NCBI GenBank assembly: GCA_033762375.1
Contig: JANRLQ010000054.1
Location: 1-64,000, forward strand
Length of the DNA stretch: 64,000 bases
Direction: 5' to 3'
Source: RDXT01 sp033762375
GTDB taxonomy: Bacteria; Bacteroidota; Bacteroidia; J057
A program made the position numbers and the translations under genes. Positions 15,514 through 25,669 of this stretch are shown one piece after another. The notes below the pieces were generated by a model that saw only the letters and a list, made by a program, of their open reading frames with translations, searched no databases and was not told where the DNA came from. The first letter of the stretch is position 1. Each line of letters begins with the position of its first letter.

Positions 15514-18500
15514 TTACCGTATTTTGACTACACGGAAAGTTTCTACCTGGGATTCTGCGGAGACTTCGAGATAGTATATACCCTCACTCAGACCCTCGCC
15601 GAGGTGCAGATCAGGATGCGCCGGGAGGTTTTGAGCCTGATACACTACCTGTCCCAGTCCATTGAGGATACGGACATTCACCGTACGAGCCTCCAGGTTC
15701 AGGATGCGGACATGGATCAGGTTGCTGAAGGGGTTAGGATATACCTCCGCCTGCGGACCGGCAGACCGGGCACCTGCAGCTGGCTGCGCCAGCACAAAGT
15801 AGTTGATCAGGCCATTACCCCCGCCATTCTTATTACCTGGCAGGATAAATGATCCCGCAGGATACGACTTGCTGTAGAGGTTCATTGGCGCATCGGTGAT
15901 GCCGACCTGCTGACCAGTCGCAGTCCAGGTGCTCAGCCAGCTCGGAACGGTAGTGGCTCGGCTGTCATAGGCGAGATAGACCGTGGCTGCCTGTGACAGG
16001 GTGACGGTCAGGAAAGAGGCTGAAGTGCGGTTGCGATCTGCATGAGCTGTCCGCACAAAATCTGCTCCACTGAGAATGCCTGGGAGGGCAGTGATACTGC
16101 TGTTACGGTCGGTATAAACCAGCTCGCCTACTGCGGCAGGACAATCAACCTCATAGAGCGATGCAGAGGTTTCGCTCACGCTGGAAATCAGGGCACACCC
16201 TACGCCAGGCGTCGTCGCATTGATGGTGGTGGTCGCCGTACCCGTCGCTCCGTCGTCATCTGTGACGGTCAGGGTAACGGTATAGGTACCAGGGGTATTA
16301 TAGGTGTAGCTGGCCGTAGCGCCGGTTGCCGTATTGCCATCCCCAAAACTCCAGGCATAGCTGACGATCGTACCGTCCGTGTCTGTAGAGCCTGTACCGT
16401 TAAAGCTGACGGCCAGGGGTACCAGACCACCGGTCGTGGTGGTCGTGAAGGCCGCTGTAGGCGCTACATTGCTCGGTGGGTTGACGACACCACCACAATT
16501 GCGCAGGGCTACTACATACATATCACCGGCGGTGTTGCTGGCATATCCGGCAGCACGGGGGCCACCCAGGGTAACTGTTCCGGCAGGGTAGGCCCGCTTA
16601 TACACCCGGTAATTGTGCACAGTACTGCTCAGGATGACACCCGTATTGGTAAACTGGGAGGTCAGCCATGTAGGCGGTGTCGTCACGCGGGAGTCATAGA
16701 TCACATACACAGTATCCGGATCAGAGAGTGTAAAGCTCAGGAATGAAGCCGATGTGTTGGTGCGGTCGGAGTAGGCAGTTCTGATGAACTGTCCACCCAG
16801 CAGATTGGCCGGAATCGTACTAAAGGTTGCAGCGCGACCTGTATAAAGCAGTTTACCTACCGCCAGCACGTCCAGCTGATACCGGTTGGGCGCCTGGTTG
16901 ATATTGCTGATCTCGGCGCATGCGCAGGTACCGGCAGCTATACAATCAAGTACCTCAAAGGACTGATCTACATCCGGAGCAGCATTGTAGCCGGCATTAC
17001 CTGCCTGGCTGGCACGTACGGTGACGGTACCGGCTCCGGTCAGGGTGATCGTATTGCCAGAGATAGTGGCAGGGCCTGATACGATGCTGAAGCTCACGGG
17101 CAGGCCGCTGCTGGCAGTCGCAGACACGGTAAAGGGTGCATCCGTATCCAGCTTATCTCCGAGCGGCCCAAAGGTGATGCTCTGGTTCAGTCCACCGGAG
17201 GTGAAGGTTTGTGTCCCGATGCAGGCGGTCTGGAGATTGGTGAAGCCTCCGGTAGCACCCGTGATCCCAAAGTACACCTGCGGATTGCCTGCAAAGAAGT
17301 TGTTGACCACATCGCCGGTGTAGGCGATGCGCAGGCTGCCATCGAAGTACACATTAAAGACCAGGGTAGCCGGATCCCAGGTGACCTGGAGGGTGTGGTT
17401 TTGCCCGTCCTCGATATTGGCACAGGTTGCAGAAGCACACTGGGCAGCCACTACCGGATTGACGAGGTCACCATTCCCAAAGATCGCCACGTGATCGTCT
17501 GCGAGATCTTCCGGGCTGACATTGTCATACCCGTCTAGTTCTACGCCAAAAGAAGGCGTCAGACCGGCTGCTCCCAGACCACCGCCGGTACCGCCGAGTG
17601 CGACCGGTCCGGCATTCTGAAGCACAAAGGCCATTCCGTCTGCGCCACCATCATTATCTCCCAGGTTGAGGGTATAGGTAAGGTCAAAAGGCGCATACAG
17701 GTTCAGTTTAGCCGTGTTAAAGATTCCCCCGGTCTTAAACAGATCACTGGGGGTGATCACGTAACAGTTGCTTCCATTGGCATCGGGGTAGGCATCACCT
17801 GTGGTAGCGAAGGTATAAAGCGAGGCATCCACCACAGTAAAGCTCTGATCCACATCAGGGGCTGCACTGTAGGTAGCATCTCCCGCCTGGCTGGCACGCA
17901 CGGTGACAGGACCGATCCCGGTGAGGGTCAGGGTATTGCCAGTAAGGGTGGCCGGGCCAGATACAACGCTGAAGCTTACAGGCAAGCCGGAGCTGGCAGT
18001 AGCCGTCAGGGATACCGGAGCGGCATTGCTGAGTTGATTGGCCAGCGGGCCGAAGGTAATCGTCTGGGGGGTCAGCGGTGTTTCAAAGGAGAGAAGCCCG
18101 CTGCAGAATGACTGTGTATTGGTCAGACCGCCGGTACCGCCCGTCCAGCCAAAGTAAACGGCCGGATTGCCACCGAAGAAGTTGGTTACAATATCTCCCG
18201 TATAGCTGATCCGCAGGGTATTGTCCACCAGGACATTAAATACCTGTGTGGCAGGATTCCAGGTGATCTGTACCGCGTGGTTCTGGCCGTCTTCAAAGTT
18301 GGCACAGGTCGGGCTGATACAGGTAGCGGCTACCAGGGGAGCGCCGAGATTGCCACCACCAAAGATCGCCAGGTGATCGTCCCCGATGTCTTCAGGCGAG
18401 GCACCGCCGGTGCTGATGTTGTTGTCGTAGGTGTCAAATTCTACCCCAAAGGAAGGAGTAACCCCTGCGATGCCAAGTCCGCCCCCTAGCGCACCCAGTG

Positions 18501-21500
18501 CATTGGTTCCTGCCGATTGCAGCGCAAAGGCCATCCCGTCAGCACCATTGTCGTCTCCGCCCAGGTTAATCGTAAAATTAAGGTCAAAAGACTGGGTCAG
18601 CGAAATAACATTGGCGTACCAGGCCGAACCTACTGCGTTGCCCTGGTTAGGGGTCACGGTATAACATTCGCCTCCGTCAGCAGATGCATTGCCATTGATC
18701 ACATACAACCCTACTTCATATACATTAAAGCTCTGATCTACATCAGGGGCTGCTGAATACGAAGCGTTCCCGGCCTGGCTGGCACGGATGACAACGGTAC
18801 CGGCCTGCCCGGAGAGGGTGACCGTATTGCCATTGACCGTAGCCGGACCTGAGACTACGCTGAAGCTGACCGGCAGGCCGGAGCTGGCCGTGGCTGTCAG
18901 GGCAAAAGGTGCCGCATTGATCGGCTTGTCTGTGATAGGGCCGAAGGTAATGGTCTGAGACTGTACCGGGGCTGCAAAAAGCAGGTCGCCTGCGCAGAAT
19001 GACTGGGTATTGGTCAGCCCGCCTGTACCGGCAGTCCAGCCAAAAAATACCGTCGGGTTTCCACCAAAGAAGTTGTTGATGATATCACCAGTGTAGGTAG
19101 CACGCAGGTTGTTGTCCACCAGGACATTAAATACCTGTGTAGCGGGGTTCCAGGTGAACTGCACATCGTGGTCCTGACCGTCTTCAAAGTTGGCGCAGGA
19201 CGGGCTGATACAAGCAGCAGCTACCAGCGGATTGACCAGATCGCCGCCTGCAAAGATCGCCAGGTGGTCGTTGGCATTATCTTCCGGGGAGTTGCCTCCG
19301 GTGCTGTTGTTGTTGTCAAACCCATCAAACTCTACCCCAAAGGAAGGCGTAATGCCAAAAACACCCAGCCCGCCCCCTGAGGGCCCTACGACTGCCTGAC
19401 CGGCGCTTTGCAGGGCAAAAGCCATTCCGTCAGCGCCATTGTCGTCGTTACCCATGTTGAAGGTGAAGTTCAGGTCAAATGCCTGGGTCAGGTCCAGGGC
19501 ATCCTTGTACCAGGCGGCCCCTGCCTGATTGGCAGTCTGGGTCGTCAGGGTATAGCAGTCGTTGCCAGCCACTGTTGTGGTGCCGACCGGCAGGAAGTTT
19601 TGAATAACCTGTATCGGGAAGAGGAAATTTTGTGGCACTACCTGAAACGCCTGGCTCGGGCTGGACCACTGCAAACGGGCTACAGCACCTCCGCCGTTTT
19701 CATAAAACTCGATCTTAATCGGGGTTTTAGCCCCGGCTGTCATCTGGAAGGTAGCATTGTAGGTCGTAGGTCCCTGGTCTATCCAGGCATCTATGATGAG
19801 CTGGTTGTTGATCCAGAGTCGGATGCCGTCATCGCCGGTGAGGCTGAAGGTATATAACTCTGAATAAGCCGCCTGTACCTCTCCTTCCCAGCGGGCTGAC
19901 CAGGTATCTGCGTCAATAGCGGCATCTGGTGCGCCATTGCCCCAGTCAAAGTCCACCGTCGGATCTATCCGGGTGACAGTCGAGCCTGTGAAGTCAATAT
20001 TGTTATAATAGGTGGCTGAGAGGCCTGTACCGCCGCCGAGGTTGGTGGTGGTGAAGTTGACGACATCCTGTGCCTCTGCATTGCTGAGGGGAGTATTGCT
20101 GGCGTCTACCAGTTGAGCCGTCAGGGTATGTGCACCGATAGCCACCCCCGTAAACTGATAGGTGCCGCTCAGTCCGGTTGTATATATAGGAGCAGCTCCA
20201 TCAAGGGTCAGCGCTACGTGGTCGGCCTGGGCCAGGTCTCCGCCTGCGTTGTACTCAACATACACATTGGTGCCGCCAAACGTCGAGCCTTCTTCGGGTG
20301 ATACGAGGGTGACAGATGGCGGGCCAAGTTTGGACAGGGTAACCGTACCTTCATTAGAGGTATCGCCTTCGATGTTTTTGACTGTGTAGGTAAATACATC
20401 ACTGGCAGCACCCAGGCCGTCATGTGTGTAGGTGATCGCTCCGGTTGTCGCATTTACGGAAGTAGTACCATGTGCAGGAGCTACCACTACTTCTACCGTT
20501 GTCGGGTCAATGGCCGGATCGGCGAGGTCATTGGCGAGGACATTGATGATGACAGTGCCGCCATTGGCATAAACCCCTTCGTCATTGATGGCCTGAGGGG
20601 CGCCGCAGTCTGGACCGATGTCCTTGATCAGGGTATCAGCCAGGCCCGCCGCGTCGGTTACGATCAGGCTGATCCGATAAAAATAAACAGCGCCGTCACA
20701 TCCTACAGGTGAAATGACGGAAGTGGTAGTGGCGTTGTTATCAATCGGTTCCGGGTGGGTGTGGTTGTTGTGATGGAGGGTGGTCTGCCAGGCATAGGTA
20801 AGCTGGCTGCCGCTATGCTCTGCATCGGTCACGACAGCGCTGAGGTTGAGCAGCGTAGGCTGGGCCATCGTGTAGGTGTTGATCCCATCCAGGCTGGAAG
20901 ACTGGATCACAGGCGGCGTATTATTGACCGAGATGACCAGGGCTTTCTGGCTGGTCTGGTTTTGGTTATCTGTGACGGTCAGGACCACATTAAACTGGGT
21001 CGGCGTGTTGCCGGCTACCGTATAGGTATGGCTTGGGTTGGGCTGGTTGCTCGTAGTGCCATCCCCAAAGTTCCAGCTGAAGGTCAGGGCTCCTGACTCG
21101 GGATCAGATGATCCTGCGGAGGAAAAATTAACGGCCAGGGGAGATACGCCGTAGGTAATATCGGCTGAAGCGGCTGCTACAGGAGGTTGGTTGCCGGTGG
21201 CGTTATAAACAAACCGCCGCACCTCGCTGCCGTAGCTGATATAATACAGACCGCCGTTGTATGGGTCAGAGGCGATACATACCACAGCACCGTTGCTGCC
21301 ATCAAAGTCATGGGCCTCTGTAGGTACATCATTGCTGTTAAACTCAAACCGCTTGATCCAGCCGGCACCGTAGTCAGCATGAAAGTAGGTATTCTGATAC
21401 TCTGCCGGAAACTCCGTACCCACGTACCAGGCGCCGCCGGTGGAGCAGTTGCCGCCCCATTGAGGGCCGGGGACCGGTCCGCTGCCTACATTATAGGTGA

Positions 21501-22773
21501 CGCCGTTGACACTGACACGGGAGACAGAGTTGCCGCCACGACCCCAGTCATAGGCAGGTTTTGTGTGCTTAAACAGGTTGTAAACCGTACCATTGATCTG
21601 ACCGCCGCCGCAGGGGTTGGGGAAAGATGGCTGCACACCGTTGCCGGGATCCTGCTTGAGCAGGTCTGCAAACCGGTAATAAGGCTGGCTGCAGCCACTG
21701 GGGGTAGGCGCTTCCTGGTTGTAGGGGTTGGCACTGGCATAGCCGCCGTTGGAGTCCATCCCTTCGAAGAGAGGCCAGCCACAGTTGAGGCCACCGGTTG
21801 GCAGGACATGCATATCCTCCCATGATCCCCAGCCTACATCGCCGATATAGAGGGTGCCGGGGTTGCCAGCAGCAGGATAGTGGCTGCCCGTGTTGGGGCG
21901 CAGCGTCATCCGGTAAGGGTTGCGGAGGCCCAGCTCCCATACGCGGGATTTGGTGGAGCGGGGGGCATTGGCGTTATAATAAGGGTTGCTCGGGATACCA
22001 TTGCCGGTGATAGGGTCAATACGCAACACCTTGCCGTTCATGGAGGTGAGCATCTGTGAGCGGAACGCCCCTACGTTTTCGTCAGCGCGGATGATGCCAT
22101 CTGCCAGGGCCTGGGCATAATACGTATCACCGCTGGAGCCTGCATCTACTGTATTGTAGCTGGCACCGTCTCCGCAGGAGATCAGCAGGGTGCCATCAGT
22201 GCCAAATACGAGAGAACCGACACCGTGGGATTCGTGCAGAATCGGAAACCCCGTGCTGGCTGTCTCTCCGATCAATACGGTACGGGAAGCCGGGTCTGCT
22301 ATCGCAGTTGCCGGGTTGGCAGGATTGAGGACCGTATAACGGGTTACACGACCGATCGTGGCGTTGTAGTATTCGTTAGCATTAGGGTTGTACTGGGGCG
22401 TACCTGCATACAGGAGGTGGTGACGGTCCACCACGTACAGCATATAGATATAACCATTGACCAGATAATTGGGGTCGAGCGCAAAACCGACCATCCCAAA
22501 GTCGCGCCAGTCACCGACCTCATCGCTGATGTTGATGACAGGTGTCGGGCGTTTGACACCGTTCTGGACGATATAGGCGCGACCGCCTTTTTCCCAGACA
22601 TAGATAGTGCCGTTTTCATCAAAGGTAAGGCCTACCGCAGCATTCCAGCCCCCTAAAAGGAGTTGATCTGAAAAACCTGCCGGTTGCGCCCATACCCGCG
22701 TCGTGGAGAGTCCTGTTACAAGCAACACGAGGCTGCTCAGTAACCATGTCCTGAGTCGGGGAAATAGGTTCAT
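15514..22773 (-). CDS. Giant secreted multidomain protein: sugar-dehydrogenase-like beta-propeller, PKD, PA14, three lectin modules, T9SS tail
   Basis: The 2,419-residue product starts at the Met of MNLFPRLRTWLL (22773), giving a signal peptide ending VWAQ. Approximate order of parts: glucose/sorbosone-dehydrogenase-like propeller 30-525; PKD 528-620; cadherin/Ig-like 620-905; PA14 910-1050 (GLSATYYNN); three L-type-lectin-like modules at about 1065-1270, 1361-1568 and 1657-1864, each followed by an Ig-like repeat beginning QTITFGP or similar; an unnamed module 1943-2098; PKD 2098-2188; a second copy of that module 2190-2325; and a type A T9SS sorting domain from about 2338 (AEVYPNPFSN). It would be exported to the cell surface and probably binds glycan. 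Whether the propeller oxidises sugar is untested. Confidence 0.9.
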   Translation of the reverse strand: MNLFPRLRTWLLSSLVLLVTGLSTTRVWAQPAGFSDQLLLGGWNAAVGLTFDENGTIYVWEKGGRAYIVQNGVKRPTPVINISDEVGDWRDFGMVGFALDPNYLVNGYIYMLYVVDRHHLLYAGTPQYNPNANEYYNATIGRVTRYTVLNPANPATAIADPASRTVLIGETASTGFPILHESHGVGSLVFGTDGTLLISCGDGASYNTVDAGSSGDTYYAQALADGIIRADENVGAFRSQMLTSMNGKVLRIDPITGNGIPSNPYYNANAPRSTKSRVWELGLRNPYRMTLRPNTGSHYPAAGNPGTLYIGDVGWGSWEDMHVLPTGGLNCGWPLFEGMDSNGGYASANPYNQEAPTPSGCSQPYYRFADLLKQDPGNGVQPSFPNPCGGGQINGTVYNLFKHTKPAYDWGRGGNSVSRVSVNGVTYNVGSGPVPGPQWGGNCSTGGAWYVGTEFPAEYQNTYFHADYGAGWIKRFEFNSNDVPTEAHDFDGSNGAVVCIASDPYNGGLYYISYGSEVRRFVYNATGNQPPVAAASADITYGVSPLAVNFSSAGSSDPESGALTFSWNFGDGTTSNQPNPSHTYTVAGNTPTQFNVVLTVTDNQNQTSQKALVISVNNTPPVIQSSSLDGINTYTMAQPTLLNLSAVVTDAEHSGSQLTYAWQTTLHHNNHTHPEPIDNNATTTSVISPVGCDGAVYFYRISLIVTDAAGLADTLIKDIGPDCGAPQAINDEGVYANGGTVIINVLANDLADPAIDPTTVEVVVAPAHGTTSVNATTGAITYTHDGLGAASDVFTYTVKNIEGDTSNEGTVTLSKLGPPSVTLVSPEEGSTFGGTNVYVEYNAGGDLAQADHVALTLDGAAPIYTTGLSGTYQFTGVAIGAHTLTAQLVDASNTPLSNAEAQDVVNFTTTNLGGGTGLSATYYNNIDFTGSTVTRIDPTVDFDWGNGAPDAAIDADTWSARWEGEVQAAYSELYTFSLTGDDGIRLWINNQLIIDAWIDQGPTTYNATFQMTAGAKTPIKIEFYENGGGAVARLQWSSPSQAFQVVPQNFLFPIQVIQNFLPVGTTTVAGNDCYTLTTQTANQAGAAWYKDALDLTQAFDLNFTFNMGNDDNGADGMAFALQSAGQAVVGPSGGGLGVFGITPSFGVEFDGFDNNNSTGGNSPEDNANDHLAIFAGGDLVNPLVAAACISPSCANFEDGQDHDVQFTWNPATQVFNVLVDNNLRATYTGDIINNFFGGNPTVFFGWTAGTGGLTNTQSFCAGDLLFAAPVQSQTITFGPITDKPINAAPFALTATASSGLPVSFSVVSGPATVNGNTVTLSGQAGTVVIRASQAGNASYSAAPDVDQSFNVYEVGLYVINGNASADGGECYTVTPNQGNAVGSAWYANVISLTQSFDLNFTINLGGDDNGADGMAFALQSAGTNALGALGGGLGIAGVTPSFGVEFDTYDNNISTGGASPEDIGDDHLAIFGGGNLGAPLVAATCISPTCANFEDGQNHAVQITWNPATQVFNVLVDNTLRISYTGDIVTNFFGGNPAVYFGWTGGTGGLTNTQSFCSGLLSFETPLTPQTITFGPLANQLSNAAPVSLTATASSGLPVSFSVVSGPATLTGNTLTLTGIGPVTVRASQAGDATYSAAPDVDQSFTVVDASLYTFATTGDAYPDANGSNCYVITPSDLFKTGGIFNTAKLNLYAPFDLTYTLNLGDNDGGADGMAFVLQNAGPVALGGTGGGLGAAGLTPSFGVELDGYDNVSPEDLADDHVAIFGNGDLVNPVVAAQCASATCANIEDGQNHTLQVTWDPATLVFNVYFDGSLRIAYTGDVVNNFFAGNPQVYFGITGATGGFTNLQTACIGTQTFTSGGLNQSITFGPLGDKLDTDAPFTVSATASSGLPVSFSIVSGPATISGNTITLTGAGTVTVRASQAGNAGYNAAPDVDQSFEVLDCIAAGTCACAEISNINQAPNRYQLDVLAVGKLLYTGRAATFSTIPANLLGGQFIRTAYSDRTNTSASFLSFTLSDPDTVYVIYDSRVTTPPTWLTSQFTNTGVILSSTVHNYRVYKRAYPAGTVTLGGPRAAGYASNTAGDMYVVALRNCGGVVNPPSNVAPTAAFTTTTTGGLVPLAVSFNGTGSTDTDGTIVSYAWSFGDGNTATGATASYTYNTPGTYTVTLTVTDDDGATGTATTTINATTPGVGCALISSVSETSASLYEVDCPAAVGELVYTDRNSSITALPGILSGADFVRTAHADRNRTSASFLTVTLSQAATVYLAYDSRATTVPSWLSTWTATGQQVGITDAPMNLYSKSYPAGSFILPGNKNGGGNGLINYFVLAQPAAGARSAGPQAEVYPNPFSNLIHVRILNLEARTVNVRILNGLGQVVYQAQNLPAHPDLHLGEGLSEGIYYLEVSAESQVETFRVVKIR
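16945..19580 (-). repeat. Three tandem repeats of about 890 bp coding for lectin plus Ig-like units
   Basis: The DNA for the lectin/Ig pair recurs with a period of about 880-895 bases; the segment encoding the GP(I/L) start of the Ig unit falls near 18955, 18060 and 17170. The copies share long near-identical stretches but differ at many third positions, so the duplication is not recent. Confidence 0.8.
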
Positions 22774-23258
22774 GTGAAAAGAAGGATTAGTGCTTGGTGA
22801 TTCGTACGTGTAAGATTTGAACAGGATGTTACTACAATGTATCTTCTTCTGCTTCGTAATGGTCAATTCTTGCAGGCCGCTTATATGAACTAAATCGTTT
22901 TAAAATTATCGAAAATAAACTTATCAGAAAAAAAATATGTGTCAACAGTCAGAAATCAAACGCGATCGGATAGGTGTAAGATTTTTGGATATAGTGTACA
23001 CATTTCTGAGTAGTTTCCGGTATCGGATTAAGCAGAAGCCGATCTATCTGTTTTTTTTCATATATAAAAGGATTGTCAGAATAAGCAAGGGCAGGTACGT
23101 ACCCCTATCCAGAGGTCCCGCGCAGACAGGTCTGTTTTGTCTCTGCCTCCCGGTTGGTTTTATCGGTTTCGTAGTCAGGTCATCCCGCTTCATGTCAGAG
23201 GTCATGCACGGTAGCGGACAGGCGCCATATATTTGACCAACTAAGCTAAAGACAGACA
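22774..23258. other. Divergent intergenic region, no gene seen
   Basis: This region of 485 bases separates the minus-strand giant gene from the plus-strand exporter operon. It is AT-rich in 22860-23100. Apart from the minus-7-like element at 23228-23235, I find no hairpin-terminator, RNA gene or convincing reading frame. Confidence 0.6.
23228..23235 (+). promoter_or_regulatory. Candidate minus-7 element of the exporter operon
   Basis: TATATTTG matches TAnnTTTG exactly and lies 23 bases before the start of the TolC gene. No TTG is found at the expected upstream distance, so this is a partial match. Confidence 0.35.
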
Positions 23259-24584
23259 ATGAATCTTATGCGCAACATGGTAGTGGGAGCCGGGTGGCTT
23301 TGGGGGCTGCTCCTGCCACTGCATGCTCAGGAAGCAGCAGCCCCTCCGGCGCCGCTGACCTCGCTGGAGCAGGCCTGGGAGCTGGCCCTGGCCAATCAGG
23401 TAAGCCTGTCGCTGACCCGTGCACAGGCAAGAGACCTCGCGGCAGATGCCTCGATCAGCCAGGCAGGTTGGTGGCCTGCGGTCCGGGTGACGGGCCAGAC
23501 AGACTATTATCCGAGTCTCCCGGTGCAGTTGATCCCGGGTGAAATCTTCGGGGGACAACCCGGTAGTTTCCAGCAGGTACGTTTTGGTCAGCCCTGGGTG
23601 ATGAGTACCGGGGTAGAGTTTCAGTGGGCCATCGTCCAGGCAGAAAAGTGGCTGGACACCCGTGCTGCGCAGATGTCGGTGGCACAGGGGACCCTGCAGA
23701 CGGACCTGGAGGCTGACCGTCTCCGGGTGAGCCTGATCCAGGCATATTATGAGGTGGTATTCTGGCAGGACTACGTGCCCTTTACGGAGGAACTGGCCGT
23801 ACAGGCGCTTGCCCTGGGGACAGTCTCACGGCAGCGGTTTGAGCAGCAGCAGATCTCGCGGCTGGACCTGGTCCGTGCTGAGGCCCTGGAGGAGCAGGTG
23901 CGGATGCAGATGACAGAGGCCCGTGCGCGTCATGCGCGTGCGCTCCTCCGGCTGGAGGAGGTGATCGGCTGGTCAGAAGCGCAGCCGCTGGTAGTGGCGG
24001 ACTCCCTTGCACGCCGCAACCTGCTCAGGCCGACCATGCCCGTGGCAGCTGACGATCCTGCAGTACGCCTGGCCCAGCTCCAGGCTGAAACAGCAGCCAT
24101 CCGGCTTCAGGCCCGTACCTGGCGTGCTGCCCCCAGCCTGAACCTCAGCGGGCGGTACCAGTTTCAGACTCAGACAGATGACCTCTTTGATCAGACTCAG
24201 TACAACTCCTTCAACTATGGTCTGGTCAGCCTCGGCCTGCAATGGACCCTTTTCCAGGGAGGAACGCAGCGTCACCTGGTCCAGAAACAATCCATTCAGC
24301 TGGATCAGGCCCGCCTGCGGACGGATCAGGCGATCCGCCAAGTGGATGACCAGACCCGCCAGTGGCTGAGCCACTGGGAGGAAGCCGCTGCCCAGACCGA
24401 CCCTGCCGAAAAACGGCTCCGCCTCGCTCAGGAGAGCCTGAACCTGGCCCTGGCCCGCCTCACGGAGGGCTACAGCGCCCTTGATGAGTATTTTCAGGTG
24501 TATCAGGAATATACCCAGGCTGTACAGGCCTGCTATCAGAACCGCCTCAATCTCCACGTGTACTATGAACTTCTTCAACGCTGA
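23259..24584 (+). CDS. TolC-family outer-membrane efflux protein
   Basis: A 441-residue TolC-type channel: signal peptide to about residue 23 (WGLLLPLHAQ), then two long helical repeats with the family's hydrophobic/Gln pattern, for example SLEQAWELALANQVSLSLTR at 35-54 and PAEKRLRLAQESLNLALARL near 385. It would form the outer-membrane exit duct of the exporter encoded downstream. The stop overlaps the adaptor gene by 20 bases. A second Met three codons in (23268) is an alternative start. It leads a run of six genes, 23259-29485, all in one direction. Confidence 0.87.
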   Translation: MNLMRNMVVGAGWLWGLLLPLHAQEAAAPPAPLTSLEQAWELALANQVSLSLTRAQARDLAADASISQAGWWPAVRVTGQTDYYPSLPVQLIPGEIFGGQPGSFQQVRFGQPWVMSTGVEFQWAIVQAEKWLDTRAAQMSVAQGTLQTDLEADRLRVSLIQAYYEVVFWQDYVPFTEELAVQALALGTVSRQRFEQQQISRLDLVRAEALEEQVRMQMTEARARHARALLRLEEVIGWSEAQPLVVADSLARRNLLRPTMPVAADDPAVRLAQLQAETAAIRLQARTWRAAPSLNLSGRYQFQTQTDDLFDQTQYNSFNYGLVSLGLQWTLFQGGTQRHLVQKQSIQLDQARLRTDQAIRQVDDQTRQWLSHWEEAAAQTDPAEKRLRLAQESLNLALARLTEGYSALDEYFQVYQEYTQAVQACYQNRLNLHVYYELLQR

Positions 24585-25665
24585 TCTCCGTGCCCCCCGC
24601 TGGTTGGGGCTGATCGCCCTGCTGGCTGCCTGCCAGCCTGCCGCTACGACGCTCCGGCCCGAGCGGATCACCCTCACGGAGGCTGTATATGCTTCTGGCA
24701 TGCTCCTGCCTGAGACAGAGTATAAGGTGTATGCCAATACAGACGGCATCCTCGTTCAGGCATTTATTGACGAAAATGACACGATCATCTCCGGACAGCC
24801 CCTCTTCCGGATCGAATCCAATGCCCGTAAGGTCCAGGAGTCATTGCTCTCCGATATATATCAGACGACCCAGGCACGTAGTGTCCCGCTCCTGAAGGAC
24901 CTGGATAATAAGCTGGCTTCTCTCTCCGGCAAACTCACCACTGACAGCCTCCAGTATGCGCGTATGGATGTCCTCGTCAAAACCGGGGCTGTCTCTCAGG
25001 CAGACTGGGAGCGGGCAAGACTCCAGTATGAAACCACCCAGCGTGAGCGTCAGAGCCTGCTCGCGCAGCGCCAGAACCTCGTCCTCCAGACCCGGATCGA
25101 AGCCAGCCAGGCCGAAAACCAATACCGGAACCTGCAAGCCCAAAACCAGGACGGCCTGGTACGGAGCCTTCTTAATGGGGTCGTATTTGAGGTCTATAAA
25201 AAAGCTGGCGAGCGAGTTGGGGTTAATGAAGCCCTGGCCCTGGCCGGAACGGGATCAGGATGGATAGCCCGCCTGACCCTGGACGAGCGGGACTACACCC
25301 GGGTACAAGCTGGCCAACAGGCACTTATTAAGCTCGATGCGTATCCGGATCGCGCCTTCCGTGCACAGATACGGGAAGTATTGCCTAAGCTCAACCGCTC
25401 TGAACAGTCGTTTTATGCTGAGGCAGTATTTTTAGAACCCCTCCCCAGCGGACTGTATGGTCTCAACCTGGAAGCCAATATCCTCATCCGCGAAAAAACA
25501 GAAGCCCTCACCCTGCCGCGTCATGCCCTCTCCGGCGACAGTGTACAGGTCGAGCGTGATGGCAAACCAGTCTGGGTACGTGTGCGGACCGGGATCGGAA
25601 ACATAGACCGGGTCGAAGTCCTGGAAGGTATCACGGAGCAAGATGTCATCGTCCTGAAAAAATAA
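24565..25665 (+). CDS. Periplasmic adaptor (membrane fusion protein, HlyD/MacA type), lipoprotein
   Basis: A 366-residue membrane-fusion adaptor. I start at 24565, giving an N-terminus with a lipobox (LLAACQ), so the protein is probably inner-membrane lipid-anchored. A lipoyl/barrel-sandwich half (NTDGILVQAFIDENDTIISGQPLF) near 50-72 is followed by a long coiled-coil hairpin, about 85-200, and the second half and beta-barrel after it. It would link the permease to the TolC-type duct. It overlaps the TolC gene by 20 bases and ends 4 bases before the permease start. Confidence 0.85.
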   Translation: MNFFNADLRAPRWLGLIALLAACQPAATTLRPERITLTEAVYASGMLLPETEYKVYANTDGILVQAFIDENDTIISGQPLFRIESNARKVQESLLSDIYQTTQARSVPLLKDLDNKLASLSGKLTTDSLQYARMDVLVKTGAVSQADWERARLQYETTQRERQSLLAQRQNLVLQTRIEASQAENQYRNLQAQNQDGLVRSLLNGVVFEVYKKAGERVGVNEALALAGTGSGWIARLTLDERDYTRVQAGQQALIKLDAYPDRAFRAQIREVLPKLNRSEQSFYAEAVFLEPLPSGLYGLNLEANILIREKTEALTLPRHALSGDSVQVERDGKPVWVRVRTGIGNIDRVEVLEGITEQDVIVLKK

Positions 25666-25669
25666 CCTT

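Noticed and set aside
16945..19580. Long direct repeats that could indicate a mobile-element duplication
   Set aside because: All copies are in frame within one protein, with no insertion ends or transposase.
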